Assembly (NCBI GenBank): GCA_002898575.1
Contig: BEHT01000007.1
Span: forward strand, 23,273 to 87,272
DNA from: a bacterium HR17
GTDB lineage: Bacteria > Armatimonadota > Fervidibacteria > Fervidibacterales > Fervidibacteraceae
Direction of reading: 5' to 3'
Length of the DNA stretch: 64,000 bases
Below, in pieces: positions 1-9,320 of the stretch. How positions within the stretch are numbered: the first letter of the stretch is position 1; the number at the start of each line of letters is the position of its first letter. A program made the position numbers and the translations under genes. The notes under the pieces were generated by a model, which was not told where the DNA came from, searched no databases, and was given only the letters and a program-made list of their open reading frames with translations.

Positions 1-49
1 AACGGCGCCACACTTTGAGTAGCAAACGAATGTGAAAGGAGTGGACCCA

Positions 50-2149
50 ATGTGGCGGGTTGTCAGTTTATTGGGTGCCTGTTTGGGCGTCGGGTTTGCA
101 GGGGTGGAGATAATGGGGGCACCGCGTGAAGTCCGCGCCGTTCACCTATATGTCGCGCCCGACGGCAACGATGCGTGGTCGGGCACATTGCCTGCGCCCA
201 ACCGCACCAAAACCGACGGTCCGTTTGCGACCCTGCAACGGGCGCTAGAAGCGGCGAAAAGGCTCAAGCAAAAGCAAGGCGGCACACTGCAACGACCTGT
301 CACGATTTTCCTGCGCGGTGGCATTTACTTTTTGAACGAGCCTGTCACGATAACGCCGGAGCATTCGGGCACGGAGCGCTGTCCTGTCACAATTGCGGCT
401 TATCGCAACGAGCGACCGATCTTGAGCGGCGGACGACGCCTTACGGGGTGGCAGCAAACGACCGTCAGCGGGCGCAAAGTGTGGACGGTGACGATTCCCG
501 AAGTCCGCGAGGGCAAATGGTTCTTCCGTCAACTTTGGGTCAATGGACAAAGGGCAATTCGTGCCCGCCATCCGAATAAAGGTTACTTGCAAGTCGCTGA
601 GGTTTTGGATGTTACGAAGGAGACGCCGTGGAACCAAGGGCAATGGCGCTTCCGTTTCGCCGCTAATGATTTGCAGGCGTGGGCGACAGCCACCGATGCC
701 GAAATCGTCGTCATGAACCGATGGGTGGAGTCGCGGTTGCCCGTCGTGGAGTTGAACGATCAAGAGCGCATTGTCCGATTCGGCAAACGCAGTGTCTTTC
801 GGTTGGATACTGGTGACCCTTACTACCTTGAGCATTGCCTTGAAGTTTTGGACGCTCCCGGCGAATGGTTTTTGGACAAACGCACGGGCACCCTTTACTA
901 CTTGCCTCGTCCGAACGAAAACATGAAAACGGCTGAAGTTATTGCGCCTGTTTTGACACAACTCGTCCGCATGGTCGGCGAACCGAAAGCAGGGCAGTGG
1001 GTGGAGCATATCGTTTGGCGCGGCGTTACTTTTGCTCACGCTGAGTGGTATTTCCCTGAAGCCAGTAAGCGCGGTCGTGATGTCGGCGGGTTCGCTCAAG
1101 CAGCGGTGGAAGTGCCAGGTGCAATTTACGGCGAAGGCGTCAGGCGCTGCGTTTTTGAAAACTGCACCATTGAGCATGTTGGCACTTACGGGTTGGAACT
1201 TTCCCGTGGCTGCCACGAAAATCGCATCATCGGTTGCACCTTGCGGGATTTAGGGGCGGGAGGAATTAAAATCGGCGAAACAGTTATCCGCGATGACCCT
1301 GCCGAGCAAACTTACGGCAACGAGATCAGCGATTGCACGATCGTTGACGGCGGAAAAATGTTCCACAGTGCCGTCGGAATCTGGATCGGTCAAAGCGGCA
1401 AAAACCGCATAGTTCACAACGAGATTGCCGACTTCTACTACACGGGCATCAGCATCGGTTGGACTTGGGGTTATGGACGCTCATTGGCTGGCGGCAACAT
1501 CGTTGAGTTCAACCATGTGCATCACATCGGCAAAAAGAGCGATGGTGATGGACCGATTCTGAGCGACATGGGCGGTATCTACACACTCGGCATCCAAGAA
1601 GGCACGGTCATTCGCAACAACTTGTGGCACGACATTGCAGGTTTGCGTTACGGCGGTTGGGGCATTTACTTTGACGAGGGTTCGACGGGCATCGTTGCCG
1701 AAAACAACATCGTCTACAACACCACTCATGGCGGTTTCCATCAGCATTACGGTCGTGAGAACATTGTCCGCAACAACATTTTCGCCTACGCTCGCGACCA
1801 CCAACTGCAAGCGTCGCGTCCAGAAAACCACCTGCGTTTTCGCTTCATAAACAACATCGTGATTGGTCGCAGTGAGCAGTGGCTTGTTGGCGGGATTGAC
1901 TTCAATTTTGAGTTTGACCGGAACCTTTACTGGCGCGAAGGTGGCGGACCTATTCGGTTCGGCAACTTGAGTTGGGATGAATGGCGGGCAAAAGGTATGG
2001 ACAAAAACTCCCTCATCGCCGACCCACAATTCGTCGCTCCAGAAAAACTTGACTTTCGCCTCAAACCCACATCGCCAGCCTTTCAATTGGGCTTCAAACC
2101 CTTCAACCTCAGCCAGGTCGGACCGCGCCGACGGCAGCGGATAAAGTAA
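50..2149 (+). CDS. Secreted right-handed parallel beta-helix protein
   Basis: A hydrophobic N-terminus of about 25 residues looks like a signal peptide, so the protein is probably exported. The mature start (VHLYVAPDGNDAWSGT) is the usual opening of the parallel beta-helix family that includes polysaccharide lyases and glycosidases. Residues from about 330 to 640 hold repeated N-x-I and G-I-x-I strand motifs such as NRIIGC, NEISDC, NRIVHN and NNIVYN, typical of helix coils. An upstream GTG at 32 is in frame, but AAAGGAG at 35-41 is well placed for the ATG at 50, giving 699 residues. Its substrate is probably a plant or microbial polysaccharide; this is inference from the fold, since no catalytic residues can be assigned by eye. 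It stands alone, and its upstream context is outside the window. Confidence 0.85.
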   Translation: MWRVVSLLGACLGVGFAGVEIMGAPREVRAVHLYVAPDGNDAWSGTLPAPNRTKTDGPFATLQRALEAAKRLKQKQGGTLQRPVTIFLRGGIYFLNEPVTITPEHSGTERCPVTIAAYRNERPILSGGRRLTGWQQTTVSGRKVWTVTIPEVREGKWFFRQLWVNGQRAIRARHPNKGYLQVAEVLDVTKETPWNQGQWRFRFAANDLQAWATATDAEIVVMNRWVESRLPVVELNDQERIVRFGKRSVFRLDTGDPYYLEHCLEVLDAPGEWFLDKRTGTLYYLPRPNENMKTAEVIAPVLTQLVRMVGEPKAGQWVEHIVWRGVTFAHAEWYFPEASKRGRDVGGFAQAAVEVPGAIYGEGVRRCVFENCTIEHVGTYGLELSRGCHENRIIGCTLRDLGAGGIKIGETVIRDDPAEQTYGNEISDCTIVDGGKMFHSAVGIWIGQSGKNRIVHNEIADFYYTGISIGWTWGYGRSLAGGNIVEFNHVHHIGKKSDGDGPILSDMGGIYTLGIQEGTVIRNNLWHDIAGLRYGGWGIYFDEGSTGIVAENNIVYNTTHGGFHQHYGRENIVRNNIFAYARDHQLQASRPENHLRFRFINNIVIGRSEQWLVGGIDFNFEFDRNLYWREGGGPIRFGNLSWDEWRAKGMDKNSLIADPQFVAPEKLDFRLKPTSPAFQLGFKPFNLSQVGPRRRQRIK

Positions 2150-2303
2150 GTCTCTCGCAAGTTTTTGGACGCCATTAGCACCTCACCCGCTTGTTCTTCT
2201 GCTGCAGTGAAGGTTGGTGCCTTTTAAGGTCACTCGTCGCAATCGGGTCGCGTCATAATGCTTGCGTGTGGGATAGTTGTCTGTGTTGTTGAATTTTCCT
2301 TTG

Positions 2304-2410
2304 GGCAGTGCCTCGGAGGGCGCGTGTAGGGGACGCGCCCTTACGGTGTTCATGCCGTTTTTCGGTGGCTCAGGGGAGCCGCCCTCCGACCAACCCCCAT
2401 TTTCAACACA
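2304..2410. repeat. Intergenic double-hairpin repeat, copy 1
   Basis: This roughly 107-bp element contains two imperfect palindromes. The first pairs GGGCGCGT with ACGCGCCC around 2319-2340. The second pairs GGTGGCTC with GAGCCGCC around 2364-2383. It matches the reverse complement of 22624-22730 along its length, including the outer words GGCAGTGCCTCGGAGGGC and CTCCGACCAA. It fills most of the gap between the beta-helix gene and the cupin gene. The rest of that gap (2150-2303) shows nothing recognisable. Confidence 0.75.
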
Positions 2411-2456
2411 GCATAGCCGTCCAAACTTTTGTAGGCTGAAAGGAGGCTGTGAGGCG

Positions 2457-2879
2457 ATGGAAATCAAACGCGCGGGCAGCCAACCTTCCGCCAAAGGTCC
2501 TGAAGCGTGGTTTACAGGAGCGGTGCGGATTGACCCCATCCACACTGCTCCCGCACCTGCCCGCGTCACGGTGAGCGTCGTGACTTTTGAGCCCGGTGCG
2601 CGGACGGCATGGCACACGCATCCCTTAGGGCAGTTGCTCATCGTGACTGCTGGGTGCGGATGGGTGCAAAGTGCGGGTGGTCCAAAGATGACAATCCGAC
2701 CAGGCGATATCGTGTGGATTGCGCCCGGCGAAAAGCATTGGCACGGCGCTACCGCTACGACGGCGATGACTCACATCGCCGTTCAGGAAGCGCTTGACGG
2801 CAAGGCGGTTGAGTGGCTGGAAAAGGTCGGCGACGAAGAGTATCTTGCGCCCGCCAGCGACGAACAACAAGGGCAGTGA
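2457..2879 (+). CDS. Small cupin-domain protein
   Basis: A single-domain cupin of 140 residues. The first cupin motif is visible as [18 protein letters not shown] (two His, then a Gln at the usual Glu position). The second is [17 protein letters not shown] near residues 82-98, which supplies the last metal-binding His. It resembles the small COG1917 cupins linked to carboxymuconolactone decarboxylase-like proteins, but no reaction can be assigned. The ATG at 2457 is chosen because AAAGGAGG lies 2439-2446; a longer reading frame upstream runs through the intergenic repeat and has no ribosome site. It has no close partner gene. Confidence 0.85.
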   Translation: MEIKRAGSQPSAKGPEAWFTGAVRIDPIHTAPAPARVTVSVVTFEPGARTAWHTHPLGQLLIVTAGCGWVQSAGGPKMTIRPGDIVWIAPGEKHWHGATATTAMTHIAVQEALDGKAVEWLEKVGDEEYLAPASDEQQGQ

Positions 2880-3045
2880 GGAAGTGCCGGCGATGCGCGC
2901 TGCTGTCTTTTCTCTCGTGTAATGGGACTTTTCCGTCATCCGTAGAGGCACCTGAATCGGAAGCCGCATGTATCCCGCCCGCCGATGGAACGCTCTCAAG
3001 TTCCCGAAGGCATAGCCGGAGCCTTGTTGCCGTCATTGCTTGCAC

Positions 3046-3215
3046 TGACCGATGTCGCGGCGACTGAGACCTGGCTAGCGCGGGTGCTTGAACTTTCCGC
3101 TTGCGTCGGTGCCCTATCCCAGCCCGCGTTGATGAAGCCGGTGTCTGCTTACAGTTGCTGGGGCAGTGTCAGGGGGGAGCAGGGATGAGCCCGTTGGGCT
3201 CGCGGACGGTTAGCG
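3046..3215 (-). promoter_or_regulatory. Cobalamin-riboswitch-like element (orphan)
   Basis: The minus strand at 3147-3166 reads CTGCCCCAGCAACTGTAAGC, very close to the conserved cobalamin riboswitch core CTGNCCCCGCAACTGTAAGC. Further 3' a GCTGGGATAGGGC segment resembles the GGGAAGGC part, and AGCCAGG at 3070-3076 resembles the start of the closing B12 box, although the bases that follow depart from the consensus. No intact gene follows on the minus strand; the next gene, the cupin, lies on the opposite strand. It may be a decayed riboswitch left after loss of a B12-related gene. The remainder of the 2880-3360 gap shows no convincing gene. Confidence 0.45.
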
Positions 3216-3360
3216 TGGTCGTATTTTGAGCGGGCGATAAAAATGACGAAGAACTTGGCGCTCGGATGGCGCTGGGATGTGCGGGCGGTTTTGCACCGTC
3301 ATTGCAGTAAGGCGTTACACTTTCTCTGAAGCAGTGATTGCGAACGGGAGTGAGTGAACG

Positions 3361-4287
3361 ATGACCCAGCGTGCCGTTTTGTTGATGGCTTACGGCGGTC
3401 CCAACTCGCTGGACGAGGTGAAGCCATATTACGCGCACATCCTGCGGGGGCGTGAACCGTCGCCCGAAATGTTGGAAGCATTGATAGAGCGCTACCGCGC
3501 TATCGGGGGCAAGTCACCCATCAACGAAATCACACGCGCCCAAGCCAAAGCGTTACAAGAGCGGCTGGACGCTGTCCGCGTGTATGTTGGGATGAAGCAC
3601 TGGCACCCCTACATCGCCGAGGCGGTTGAGCAGATGGCGCGAGACGGTGTCGTTGAGGCTGTGGGCATCATCTTAGCGCCCCACTACTCGCAGCGCAGTG
3701 TCGCCGAATACATTGACTACGCGCAAGAGGCGTTGGAGCGGTTGGGCAACCCTATCCGTTTCCGTTTCGTCGCCAGTTGGGCGACGCACCCGCTGCTGGT
3801 GCAATGTTTCGCCGGCAAAATTCGTCAAGCGATGGCGCACTTCCCCCCTGAAGCGGAGGGCAAAGTGCGGTTGCTATTTACCGCCCACAGTTTGCCCCAA
3901 CGCATCTTGGAGTGGAACGACCCTTATCCTAGTGAACTGCGGGACACATGTCGCGCTGTCGCAGACGCCTTAGGTGTCAGCGATTGGTCCTTCGCCTACC
4001 AAAGTGCCAGCGGTCCCAATTGGCTTGGTCCCGACATTTTGGAAGTGCTGGAAGAACTAGTGGGGCAGGGGCATCGTTTCGTCTTGGTCGTGCCCGTCGG
4101 GTTTTTGTGCGACCACCTTGAAGTGCTTTACGACATTGACATTGAAGCGAGGCAAAAAGCAGAGGCACTTGGGATTGAATTGCGCCGCATTGAAATGCCC
4201 AACGCAGACCCGCTACTTATCGCGGCGCTCGCCGATATCGCTGTGAACGCCTTTGACGGGCGCGAAAGCGGGTTTCGGTTCGCTTGA
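3361..4287 (+). CDS. hemH: Ferrochelatase (coproporphyrin/protoporphyrin type)
   Basis: Inserts ferrous iron into a porphyrin in the last part of heme synthesis. The N-terminal MAYGGP, the central HYSQRS and the TAHSLP near residue 180, which carries the active-site His, are all present. The C-terminal FLCDHLEVLYDID, which carries the catalytic Glu, completes the family signature. Length is 308 residues, as expected. Whether it acts on coproporphyrin III (cpfC) or protoporphyrin IX cannot be decided from the sequence alone. It lies 12 bases upstream of the CCA-adding enzyme gene, probably in one transcript. It is unlinked to the hemA and siroheme genes 40 kb away, although they serve the same pathway. 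Confidence 0.92.
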   Translation: MTQRAVLLMAYGGPNSLDEVKPYYAHILRGREPSPEMLEALIERYRAIGGKSPINEITRAQAKALQERLDAVRVYVGMKHWHPYIAEAVEQMARDGVVEAVGIILAPHYSQRSVAEYIDYAQEALERLGNPIRFRFVASWATHPLLVQCFAGKIRQAMAHFPPEAEGKVRLLFTAHSLPQRILEWNDPYPSELRDTCRAVADALGVSDWSFAYQSASGPNWLGPDILEVLEELVGQGHRFVLVVPVGFLCDHLEVLYDIDIEARQKAEALGIELRRIEMPNADPLLIAALADIAVNAFDGRESGFRFA

Positions 4288-4299
4288 GGGTAAAGGGCG

Positions 4300-5628
4300 G
4301 TGGAGCGTCTGCAAAGCGTTGACGACACTGTGTCCGCTGTGAGCGGGGCGCACCTGTTAGAGCAGCGGTTGCCGTCCGTTGTCGTAGCGCTGTTGCGTGA
4401 CATCGGTGCGATGGCGCAGGGGCAAGGTATGACCGCCTACGCCGTCGGCGGGTTCGTCCGCGACTTACTGTTGGGTGCACCGACGCTGGACGTAGATATC
4501 GCGGTGGAGGGCAACGGTGTTGCGTTAGCAACCGCAGTGGCGCATCGGTGGCAGGGCAGGTTAACGGTGCACAAACGCTTCCTTACAGCGACGGTGCAAT
4601 GGATGGAGCACCTGTCGGGGTTCCCGTTGCAGCGTGTAGACATTGCGACGGCGCGTAAAGAGCGCTACCCGCAACCCGCTGTCTTGCCCGAAGTAGAGCC
4701 GGCAAGCATCGCCGACGATTTATGGCGGCGGGACTTTTCCATCAACGCGATGGCGCTTTGTCTGGCGCCGGACCGCTTCGGCGAACTGATTGATCTGACC
4801 GGCGGTTACACCGACTTACAGCGGGGCGTCATCCGTGCCCTGCACGACCGCAGTTTCATTGACGATCCAACCCGCATTTTTCGTGCCGTTCGCTACGAGC
4901 AGCGGTTCGGCTTTCGCATAGAGCCCCGCACGTTTCGGCTGTTGCTCAGTGCCAAGATGTTTCTGACCTTGCTGACACGCGACCGAATCAAGCACGAACT
5001 GTGGCGGGTTCTGCAAGAGCGCGAACCCGAAAAGCCCTTACAGCGATTGCAGCGTTTAAGTGTTCTGGCGCTCACGGTGCCGGAGTTGCGGGTCACGCCT
5101 CGCCGGCTTACTTGGTTGAAGCGGCTGCGGGCGTGGTTGCGATGGTGCGCGGAGCATCTTCCTGACCGCAAGGTGCGCTACGAATGGGCGCTGTTATTAC
5201 CCTTGCTGTCAAACGCCGAGGCAGTGACTCGGTTTTGTTATCGGTTTCGGTTGAGCGAGCGGGAGCGAGGCGATGCGCTCGCGCTGCTGCAAGCATTGCG
5301 CCGCCCGACGCCCAAACGCCCCAGCGGCTTCGTGTGGTGGCTCAACCCACTGTCGTTAGAGGGAGCGCTGGCGGTCGCAGCGCGATGGGCAGGGGTGGCA
5401 GACCTCCTTTGGAGGCGCTACTTTTTGGAGTGGCGCGACGCTCGCCCTGATATTACGGGTGACGATTTGAAAGCGTTCGGAATCAGCGGGCGTTCCATCG
5501 CCGTCGGATTGAAAGCGGCGCTGTCGGTAAAACTAAACCGCAACGCCGATGCCCATCAGCAACTGCGGGCTGCCTTGCGTGCCGTTCGTCGTTGCTTGGC
5601 GAAACAGCGTAAAAGTGACGCGGGGTGA
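4300..5628 (+). CDS. cca: CCA tRNA nucleotidyltransferase
   Basis: Class II nucleotidyltransferase of the CCA-adding/poly(A) polymerase family. Motif A (YAVGGFVRDLLLG) is followed by the metal-binding pair LDVDIAVEG near residues 65-72. The RRDFSINAMAL and DPTRIFRAVRYEQRFGF motifs follow, which select the base and form the neck. The remaining C-terminal part is helical and rich in Arg and Leu. Start is GTG at 4300, just after the ferrochelatase stop, with GAGGGTAAAGGG as ribosome site. It could be a CC- or A-adding specialist; one complete copy without an HD domain favours a full CCA enzyme, but this is inference. Confidence 0.9.
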   Translation: MERLQSVDDTVSAVSGAHLLEQRLPSVVVALLRDIGAMAQGQGMTAYAVGGFVRDLLLGAPTLDVDIAVEGNGVALATAVAHRWQGRLTVHKRFLTATVQWMEHLSGFPLQRVDIATARKERYPQPAVLPEVEPASIADDLWRRDFSINAMALCLAPDRFGELIDLTGGYTDLQRGVIRALHDRSFIDDPTRIFRAVRYEQRFGFRIEPRTFRLLLSAKMFLTLLTRDRIKHELWRVLQEREPEKPLQRLQRLSVLALTVPELRVTPRRLTWLKRLRAWLRWCAEHLPDRKVRYEWALLLPLLSNAEAVTRFCYRFRLSERERGDALALLQALRRPTPKRPSGFVWWLNPLSLEGALAVAARWAGVADLLWRRYFLEWRDARPDITGDDLKAFGISGRSIAVGLKAALSVKLNRNADAHQQLRAALRAVRRCLAKQRKSDAG

Positions 5629-5758
5629 GGTGAGCGAGCGGTGCCCAAATTTCAGCACCCTGCGAACTCCTATCGGCTGTGGTATCTAACTGAGCACGAC
5701 CAAAGCGGTTCCGTTACGCTGGCGGCGCACGATGACCCCTGCTGTGAGGTGAACCGCG

Positions 5759-6427
5759 ATGCTGTTCGGTGATGTCGGCGAATTTTTGATGCGATTGCTG
5801 ACATGGCTGCCCGTGTTCATCTTGGCGATTTGCGTTCACGAAGCGGCGCACGCATGGGCGGCATGGCGGTTGGGCGACCCGACACCTGTCGTGCAAGGGC
5901 GGTTAACCCTTGACCCCCGCGCCCACTTTGACCCGTTGGGTGCGCTCATGTTTTTGATTGCGATGTTTTCGGGCATCGGATTTGGATGGGCTAAACCCGT
6001 TCAAGTCAACCCGCTCAACTTTCGGCATATGAGCCGCGACATGGCGTTAGTTGCCGCCGCTGGTCCTGCGTCCAATGTGCTGCAAGCGTTTTTCTGGACG
6101 GCGGTGTTAGCCTTTTGTGTGTCGCTGGGCAACTTGCTGCCTGTTTTGGAGCCTGTCTTGATTTTTTTGATGCGCTTTTGCCTTGCGGGCATCTATGTCA
6201 ACTTGGGACTGGCGGTGTTCAATCTCATCCCCCTCCCACCACTGGACGGCAGCCGCATTTTGCGGATGTTCTTACCGATGGAATTGCGCTGGCGCTTGGA
6301 CATGCTTGAGCGGACAGGGTTGGGCTTTATCGCTTTGATCGTTTTGCTTTACATCGGAGCGCTGCGGTTCGTTTGGTATCCTGCCTTCATCGGGGCACAG
6401 TGGCTCATTCGTTTGGCAGGCGTGTGA
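5759..6427 (+). CDS. Site-2 protease family (M50) membrane metalloprotease
   Basis: A polytopic membrane protease of the rhomboid-like S2P/M50 group. The HEAAH zinc motif sits in the first membrane helix near residues 27-31. The third zinc ligand is the Asp in NLIPLPPLDGSRI near residue 170. About five hydrophobic segments are visible. The short form without PDZ or CBS domains is common in bacteria and its substrate is unknown. It starts at ATG 5759 after a GAGGTGAAC ribosome site. The 130-base gap before it has no visible feature. trpS follows 86 bases downstream on the same strand. Confidence 0.9.
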   Translation: MLFGDVGEFLMRLLTWLPVFILAICVHEAAHAWAAWRLGDPTPVVQGRLTLDPRAHFDPLGALMFLIAMFSGIGFGWAKPVQVNPLNFRHMSRDMALVAAAGPASNVLQAFFWTAVLAFCVSLGNLLPVLEPVLIFLMRFCLAGIYVNLGLAVFNLIPLPPLDGSRILRMFLPMELRWRLDMLERTGLGFIALIVLLYIGALRFVWYPAFIGAQWLIRLAGV

Positions 6428-6513
6428 CCGCAAGGTGTGCACCGCTAGCAAACGAACGCTGCCAAAAATCAAAGGGCGCTCAAACAGGTCGTGCGGGACG
6501 AGGTGAAACGACG

Positions 6514-7527
6514 ATGGAGACGAGACGCGGACGCATCCTGTCGGGCATGCGACCGACAGGCAAATTGCACCTGGGCAACTGGGAGGGCGCATTGCGCCAG
6601 TGGGTGGCGCTGCAGAACGATTACGAGTGCTTTTACGAAATCGCCGATTGGCACGCGTTGACGACGGCGTGGGAAGACACCAGCGAGGTGCGCCAGAACA
6701 TCCGCGAACTGGCGATTGACTGGTTGAGCGCGGGGCTTGACCCCGAAAAGAGCGTCATCTTCATCCAATCGTGGGTGCCTGAGCACGCCGAGTTGCATTT
6801 GCTGTTGTCCATGCTGGTGCCGGTGGCGTGGCTGGAGTTAAACCCGACCTACAAGGATTGGCTGCAAGAGGGCAAAGCGCCCAACTACGGGTTGTTGGGT
6901 TATCCCGTGCTGCAGGCGGCAGACATTCTGATTTACAAAGCCGACACGGTGCCCGTCGGCAAAGACCAACTGCCCCATTTGGAGATGACCCGCGAAATTG
7001 CCCGGCGGTTTAATCGGCTCTACGGCGAGGTGTTTCCCGAACCGCAGGCGCTGCTGAGCGAGTTCCCGTATGTGCCGGGCACGGATGGGCGCAAGATGAG
7101 CAAAAGTTACGGCAACCACATCCACCTCGCCGACCCCCCTGAAGTCGTTCGGCAAAAAGTCAGCGTCTTTTTCACCGACCCGCACAAGATCCGGCGCAAT
7201 GACCCTGGGCGCCCGGAGATTTGCCCCATCTTCGCTTTGCACAACATCTACAACCGCGACGAAGTTGCCGAGATCGCGCAGGACTGTCGGACGGGCAAGT
7301 TAGGATGCGTCGCGTGCAAACAGCGATTGGCGGAGCGGCTCAATGAGGCGTTGGAGCCGTTGCGTCAGCGCCGTGCAGAGTTGGAGCGACATCCGTCCGA
7401 TGTGGACGACATCTTGGCGGACGGCTCGCAAAAAGCCCGCCAAGTCGCTCAGGTGACGATGGACGAAGTGCGGAATGCCATGCGCTTGTGGGCGCCGCCT
7501 GTGAAAACGGTGATGGGCAAGGCGTGA
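6514..7527 (+). CDS. trpS: Tryptophan-tRNA ligase
   Basis: Class I aminoacyl-tRNA synthetase of 337 residues. The HIGH-type signature appears as TGKLHLGNWEG near residues 11-21, and the second signature is GRKMSKSYGN near residues 190-200, containing KMSKS. YPVLQAADILIYKADTVPVGKDQLPHLEMTR is the usual conserved core that positions tryptophan. The reading frame extends upstream to 6373, but the ATG at 6514, preceded by GAGGTGAAA, fits the family N-terminus. No T-box or tryptophan leader was seen upstream. Confidence 0.95.
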   Translation: METRRGRILSGMRPTGKLHLGNWEGALRQWVALQNDYECFYEIADWHALTTAWEDTSEVRQNIRELAIDWLSAGLDPEKSVIFIQSWVPEHAELHLLLSMLVPVAWLELNPTYKDWLQEGKAPNYGLLGYPVLQAADILIYKADTVPVGKDQLPHLEMTREIARRFNRLYGEVFPEPQALLSEFPYVPGTDGRKMSKSYGNHIHLADPPEVVRQKVSVFFTDPHKIRRNDPGRPEICPIFALHNIYNRDEVAEIAQDCRTGKLGCVACKQRLAERLNEALEPLRQRRAELERHPSDVDDILADGSQKARQVAQVTMDEVRNAMRLWAPPVKTVMGKA

Positions 7528-7563
7528 AAAACTTTACAAGATGGGTTGCAGGAGTGGGATGAG

Positions 7564-7599
7564 GCTGCAAGGAAGGTGGATGGCGCTGCCCCTTGCAGC
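7564..7599 (+). other. Strong hairpin in leader of aminotransferase gene
   Basis: A 9-bp perfect stem, GCTGCAAGG with CCTTGCAGC, encloses an 18-base loop in the 132-base gap between trpS and the aminotransferase gene. No U-run follows, so it is not a standard intrinsic terminator. It could be a leader structure or an RNA-processing site; nothing identifies a ligand. Confidence 0.5.
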
Positions 7600-7659
7600 A
7601 AGTTACGGCGTTCAGCCGGCAGGGCGCAAAAACACGCCCGGTCAACGAGGTGAGTGGTG

Positions 7660-8883
7660 ATGGCGACTTTAGCGCTTGTCGGGGGCACACCTACCCGCAC
7701 CAAGCCGTTCCCCAAATGGCCTGTCTTTGACGAGCGGGAAGTGCACGCCCTCCGTGAGGTCGTGGAAAGCGGGCAGTGGTGGGGGCGAACGAAAGGCAGC
7801 AAGGTGGAGCAATTTGAGCAAGCCTTCGCCCGCTACCAGCATGCCCGCCATTGCATCGCCTGCACCAATGGCACCACTGCCCTTTACCTCGCTTTGCGCG
7901 CCGCCGGCGTTGAGCCGGGGCAAGAGGTCATCGTCCCGCCTTACACCTTCATTGCGTCGGCGACGGCGGTTTTGGATGTCGGGGCAGTGCCGGTTTTTGC
8001 CGACATTGACCCGACGACGATGACCTTAGACCCGCAGGCAGCGGAGGCGGCGATTACGCCCCGCACGGCTGCCATCATGGCGGTGCATATTGCGGGGCGA
8101 CCGGCGGATTTGGATGGGCTGAGAGCGGTCGCGGAAAAACATGAATTGGTGCTGATTGAAGACGCAGCACAAGCACACGGAGCAGCGTGGAAAGAGCGAC
8201 GAGTGGGGGCGATCGGGGCTGTCGGCGGGTTCAGTTTTCAAGCCAGCAAAAACATCACAGCGGGCGAAGGGGGCGCGGTGACGACAGACGACGACGACAT
8301 TGCCGAAAAAGTGTGGTCGCTGCACAACTGCGGACGGTCGCGAACGGGCGAATGGTACGCGCACTACATCGTCGGCGGCAACCACCGGATGACCGAATGG
8401 CAGGCAGCAATTTTGCTGGTGCAGTTGCAGCGTGCCGATGAGTTACATGCCAAGCGACAACGCAACGCCGCTTACCTTAACAGCCTGCTGAAGGAATTGG
8501 AGGTCGTGGAGCCTCTACCCGACGATGAACGGGTGACGGAGCACGCCTATCACCTGTTCATTTTCCGTTACTTCCCAGAACGGATGGGAAGCGTGCCCAA
8601 AGGCAAATTCATTGAAGCGCTGCGGGCGGAGGGCATTCCTGCCAGCCCCGGTTACAAACCGCTGTATCGTGAGCCGGCGTTCAGCAAAGAGGCGTTGAGT
8701 TGGCATCCGTATGCGCGACATTACGACTACGGCAAGGTGCGTTGCCCGGCGACAGAGCGGGTGTGCGATTGCGAAGCGATTTGGCTGACGCAGAGTGTGT
8801 TGCTGGGCGAGGCGGAAGACATGGAGGACATCGCTCGTGCCATCAGAAAAGTGCGCGACCACTACCGCGAATTGCTGGCGTGA
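7660..8883 (+). CDS. DegT/DnrJ/EryC1/StrS-family PLP aminotransferase
   Basis: Sugar-nucleotide type PLP enzyme that transfers an amino group to a keto-sugar or performs a related PLP reaction. The fold is recognisable from TNGTTALYLALRAAG, EVIVPPYTFIASATA and the EDAAQAHGA segment. The PLP lysine lies in FSFQASKNITAGEGGA near residue 200. Length is 407 residues from ATG 7660, chosen over two upstream GTG codons because AGGTGAG precedes it by a normal distance. Subfamily is uncertain; the opening LALVGGTPTRTKPFP is common in the sugar aminotransferase and cysteate/AHBA-like groups. It is followed 14 bases later by a zinc-ribbon gene. Confidence 0.9.
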   Translation: MATLALVGGTPTRTKPFPKWPVFDEREVHALREVVESGQWWGRTKGSKVEQFEQAFARYQHARHCIACTNGTTALYLALRAAGVEPGQEVIVPPYTFIASATAVLDVGAVPVFADIDPTTMTLDPQAAEAAITPRTAAIMAVHIAGRPADLDGLRAVAEKHELVLIEDAAQAHGAAWKERRVGAIGAVGGFSFQASKNITAGEGGAVTTDDDDIAEKVWSLHNCGRSRTGEWYAHYIVGGNHRMTEWQAAILLVQLQRADELHAKRQRNAAYLNSLLKELEVVEPLPDDERVTEHAYHLFIFRYFPERMGSVPKGKFIEALRAEGIPASPGYKPLYREPAFSKEALSWHPYARHYDYGKVRCPATERVCDCEAIWLTQSVLLGEAEDMEDIARAIRKVRDHYRELLA

Positions 8884-8897
8884 AGGAGGTGTGTCAA

Positions 8898-9269
8898 ATG
8901 CCCCTTTACGAGTTTCGGTGCGATCGGTGCGGAAAAGTGTTCACCTTTCTCGTCGGCGTCATCAAGGACAACACCGACCCGTTTTGCCCGCGCTGCGGGA
9001 GCACGCAACTGACAAAACTCGTTTCGCGCATCCGCGCCCATCTGAGCGAGGAGACGCGCTTGGACAACCTCGCCAGTTCGTTTGAGAGCTTGGACATCTC
9101 CGAAAACCCCACGCCCCGCGAACTGCGGTCGGTGATGCGTCGCCTGACCAGCGCGTTGGGCGATGAGGTTGACCGTGAGGTTATTGACGAGATGGAAGCG
9201 GCGATGGAAGAGGAACTGAAAGGCGAAAGGGAAAAGAACGGCAGCGAGCGGGACGAGACGATTTATTGA
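8898..9269 (+). CDS. FmdB-family zinc-ribbon protein
   Basis: Small 123-residue protein. The N-terminal MPLYEFRCDRCGKVF plus CPRCGS gives the CxxC...CxxC zinc ribbon typical of FmdB-like putative regulators. The remaining two-thirds are charged and helical, ending in a Glu/Lys-rich tail, possibly a coiled coil. The start follows an ideal AAGGAGGT at 8883-8890 that overlaps the end of the aminotransferase gene, so the two are likely co-transcribed. Function is unknown. Confidence 0.85.
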   Translation: MPLYEFRCDRCGKVFTFLVGVIKDNTDPFCPRCGSTQLTKLVSRIRAHLSEETRLDNLASSFESLDISENPTPRELRSVMRRLTSALGDEVDREVIDEMEAAMEEELKGEREKNGSERDETIY

Positions 9270-9320
9270 GCGTCGCGAGCAAACGCAGCGCAAACAAAAC
9301 GCTGCGGAGGTGTGTTCCTG

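Noticed and set aside
245..1216. Minus-strand open frame of 323 codons opposite the beta-helix gene
   Set aside because: Shadow frame; the plus strand gives a signal peptide and family motifs, the minus does not.
2985..3188. 67-codon plus-strand ORF before the ferrochelatase gene
   Set aside because: No ribosome site or domain, and it overlaps the riboswitch-like element on the other strand.
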